Shown here: positions 7,531-8,206 of the stretch, piece after piece
How the letters are laid out: each line of letters opens with the position of its first letter
Position numbering within the stretch: position 1 is the first letter of the stretch
DNA from: JABDLO01 sp035327565
GTDB taxonomy: Bacteria; Bacteroidota; Bacteroidia; Chitinophagales; Saprospiraceae
Assembly (NCBI GenBank): GCA_035327565.1
Contig: DAOLDB010000096.1
Span: 1-8,206, forward strand
DNA length: 8,206 nucleotides
Direction: 5' to 3'
Made by a program: the position numbers and the translations under genes
The notes under the pieces: model-generated
Databases searched by the model: none
What the model saw: only the letters and a program-made list of their open reading frames with translations
What the model was told of the DNA's origin: nothing

Positions 7531-7538
7531 CAAAACTA
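7531..7538 (-). promoter_or_regulatory. Predicted -7 element for the subtilase gene
   Basis: The minus strand reads TAGTTTTG, a perfect match to the Bacteroidetes TAnnTTTG. A -33 TTTG at the right distance is missing; the nearest is TTTA at 7565-7562 with a 23-base spacer. A start near 7524 would give a leader of about 125 nt. The site lies just downstream of the terminator of the preceding gene, where a new promoter is expected. Nothing else in 7410-7578 suggests a gene. Confidence 0.4.
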
Positions 7539-7578
7539 AGCAAATAACACAAAACTTTTAATAAAAGTGAACCTTACT

Positions 7579-7617
7579 AAAAAAATACAGGCGATCAACC
7601 CAGAAGATGATCGCCTG
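7579..7617 (-). terminator. Strong Rho-independent terminator of the right-edge gene
   Basis: On the minus strand a perfect 10-bp GC-containing stem (CAGGCGATCA/TGATCGCCTG, 7588-7617) with a 10-nt loop is followed by TA and seven T (7585-7579). It begins about 30 bases after the stop codon of the partial gene at 7647-8206. It isolates the subtilase gene from the upstream transcript. No gene is visible converging from the other side. Confidence 0.85.
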
Positions 7618-7646
7618 CAAATATTACTATCGGAATTTAAAATCTA

Positions 7647-8206
7647 TTACTGTCTGGTCATGACCACATTCCCGGTATCTCCCCAGGTATTTCTCCATGT
7701 TAATGTTATGGTTCCTGTAGCTGGATCCCGTGTACCATTAATAGTGAATGGATCTCCATAATGGTCAGTATCTCCAATATCGGTCAATGATGTACCACAA
7801 TTTTCTCTGAATCGTCCTACAGGAGCTGTATCTCCATAACCCAATGGATACAAATTAAAGCTCATATCGCTGAATTGATATACATTGGGAATAGAAGTTT
7901 GGGTGATAGTTACTACTCCTGGCAGATTGGAATATTGCTGAGCAGATCCTCCGGAGCCATCACCGGCATCCCCACTGGCCAGTGTATTGTACGTACCTAC
8001 CCAATCTGCCGGATTGTCAGGACAGGTAACCTGGATAAGATGGGCTCCCTCATTATATAACTCATGTACAGGAACGTCCTGGCTTGATATTCGTACAATA
8101 ATAGACCAAAGCTCACCTGCATCAATATTATCTACTAATATGTTAATGGGCAACTCCACCACACTCGAATTAGGTGGAATCGTAGCTGTGAACGAGCCTA
8201 CCGTAT
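7647..8206 (-). CDS. C-terminal part of a surface or secreted beta-sandwich protein (5' end outside window)
   Basis: The reading frame is open to the right edge, giving 185 residues before the TAA. A GTG at 8162 could be mistaken for the start, but the codons upstream continue the same kind of sequence (GSFTATIPPNSS), so the gene is truncated by the window. The first 45 or so residues (TIPPNSSVVELPINILVDN, then LWSIIVRISS) resemble the end of a Calx-beta-like or DUF1735/DUF4843-like sandwich found in Bacteroidota surface lipoproteins. The rest begins at TCPDNPADWVGTYN, is rich in Gly, Thr and Asp, and ends in GTITLTWRNTWGDTGNVV. Two cysteines (near 8023 and 7798) may form a disulfide. There is no T9SS sorting domain, so a lipoprotein anchor at the unseen N terminus is likely. 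Function unknown; a polysaccharide-utilisation or binding role is only a guess. A strong terminator follows. Confidence 0.8.
   Translation of the reverse strand, partial: TVGSFTATIPPNSSVVELPINILVDNIDAGELWSIIVRISSQDVPVHELYNEGAHLIQVTCPDNPADWVGTYNTLASGDAGDGSGGSAQQYSNLPGVVTITQTSIPNVYQFSDMSFNLYPLGYGDTAPVGRFRENCGTSLTDIGDTDHYGDPFTINGTRDPATGTITLTWRNTWGDTGNVVMTRQ

Noticed and set aside
7567..7761. Plus-strand 64-codon frame
   Set aside because: It runs through the terminator hairpin and antisense to the right-edge gene.
8160..8162. GTG as the start of the right-edge gene
   Set aside because: The frame stays open to the window edge with sequence of the same character (TIPPNSS before the GTG), and no signal peptide follows the GTG; the gene is truncated.

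Overview
The window comes from a member of the Bacteroidota, probably a marine or soil-type Cytophagales-like lineage; the phylum is well supported and the order is a guess. The evidence is: two large secreted proteins ending in type IX secretion system (T9SS) sorting domains with the FPNPV motif; signal peptides that are all followed by Gln at the predicted cleavage site; promoter elements of the Bacteroidetes type (TAnnTTTG at -7); weak or absent Shine-Dalgarno sites; AT-rich sequence; and an hpf gene followed by tRNA-Thr, the arrangement that in this phylum often leads into the tRNA-tuf-secE-nusG region.

All genes supported here lie on the minus strand, so the genetic order runs from the right edge to the left. 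From the right edge: (1) the C-terminal 185 residues of a surface or secreted beta-sandwich protein (7647-8206, 5' end outside the window), closed by a strong Rho-independent terminator at 7579-7617; (2) a leader with a perfect -7 element, a hairpin and a 10-bp tandem repeat, then a 1144-residue subtilisin-type (S8) protease with a long beta-rich tail and a T9SS domain (3963-7397); (3) a 143-bp gap with a weak terminator-like hairpin; (4) a 224-residue secreted protein of unknown function (3145-3819); (5) 45 bp further on, an 837-residue secreted zinc metalloprotease with leishmanolysin-like active-site spacing, Ig-like and jelly-roll modules and a T9SS domain (586-3099); (6) 41 bp further on, hpf, the ribosome hibernation factor (242-544); (7) a 166-bp gap carrying a promoter and an unusual 17-nt palindrome, then tRNA-Thr(UGU) at 2-75.

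The right and centre thus form a small group of extracellular protein-degrading functions exported by Sec and, for the two proteases, across the outer membrane by T9SS. The left edge is housekeeping translation machinery. I see no mobile element, CRISPR array, toxin-antitoxin pair or defence system. The most interesting points are the split zinc-binding site of the metalloprotease, the orphan secreted protein placed just ahead of it, the palindrome inside the tRNA promoter, and the structured leader of the subtilase gene.
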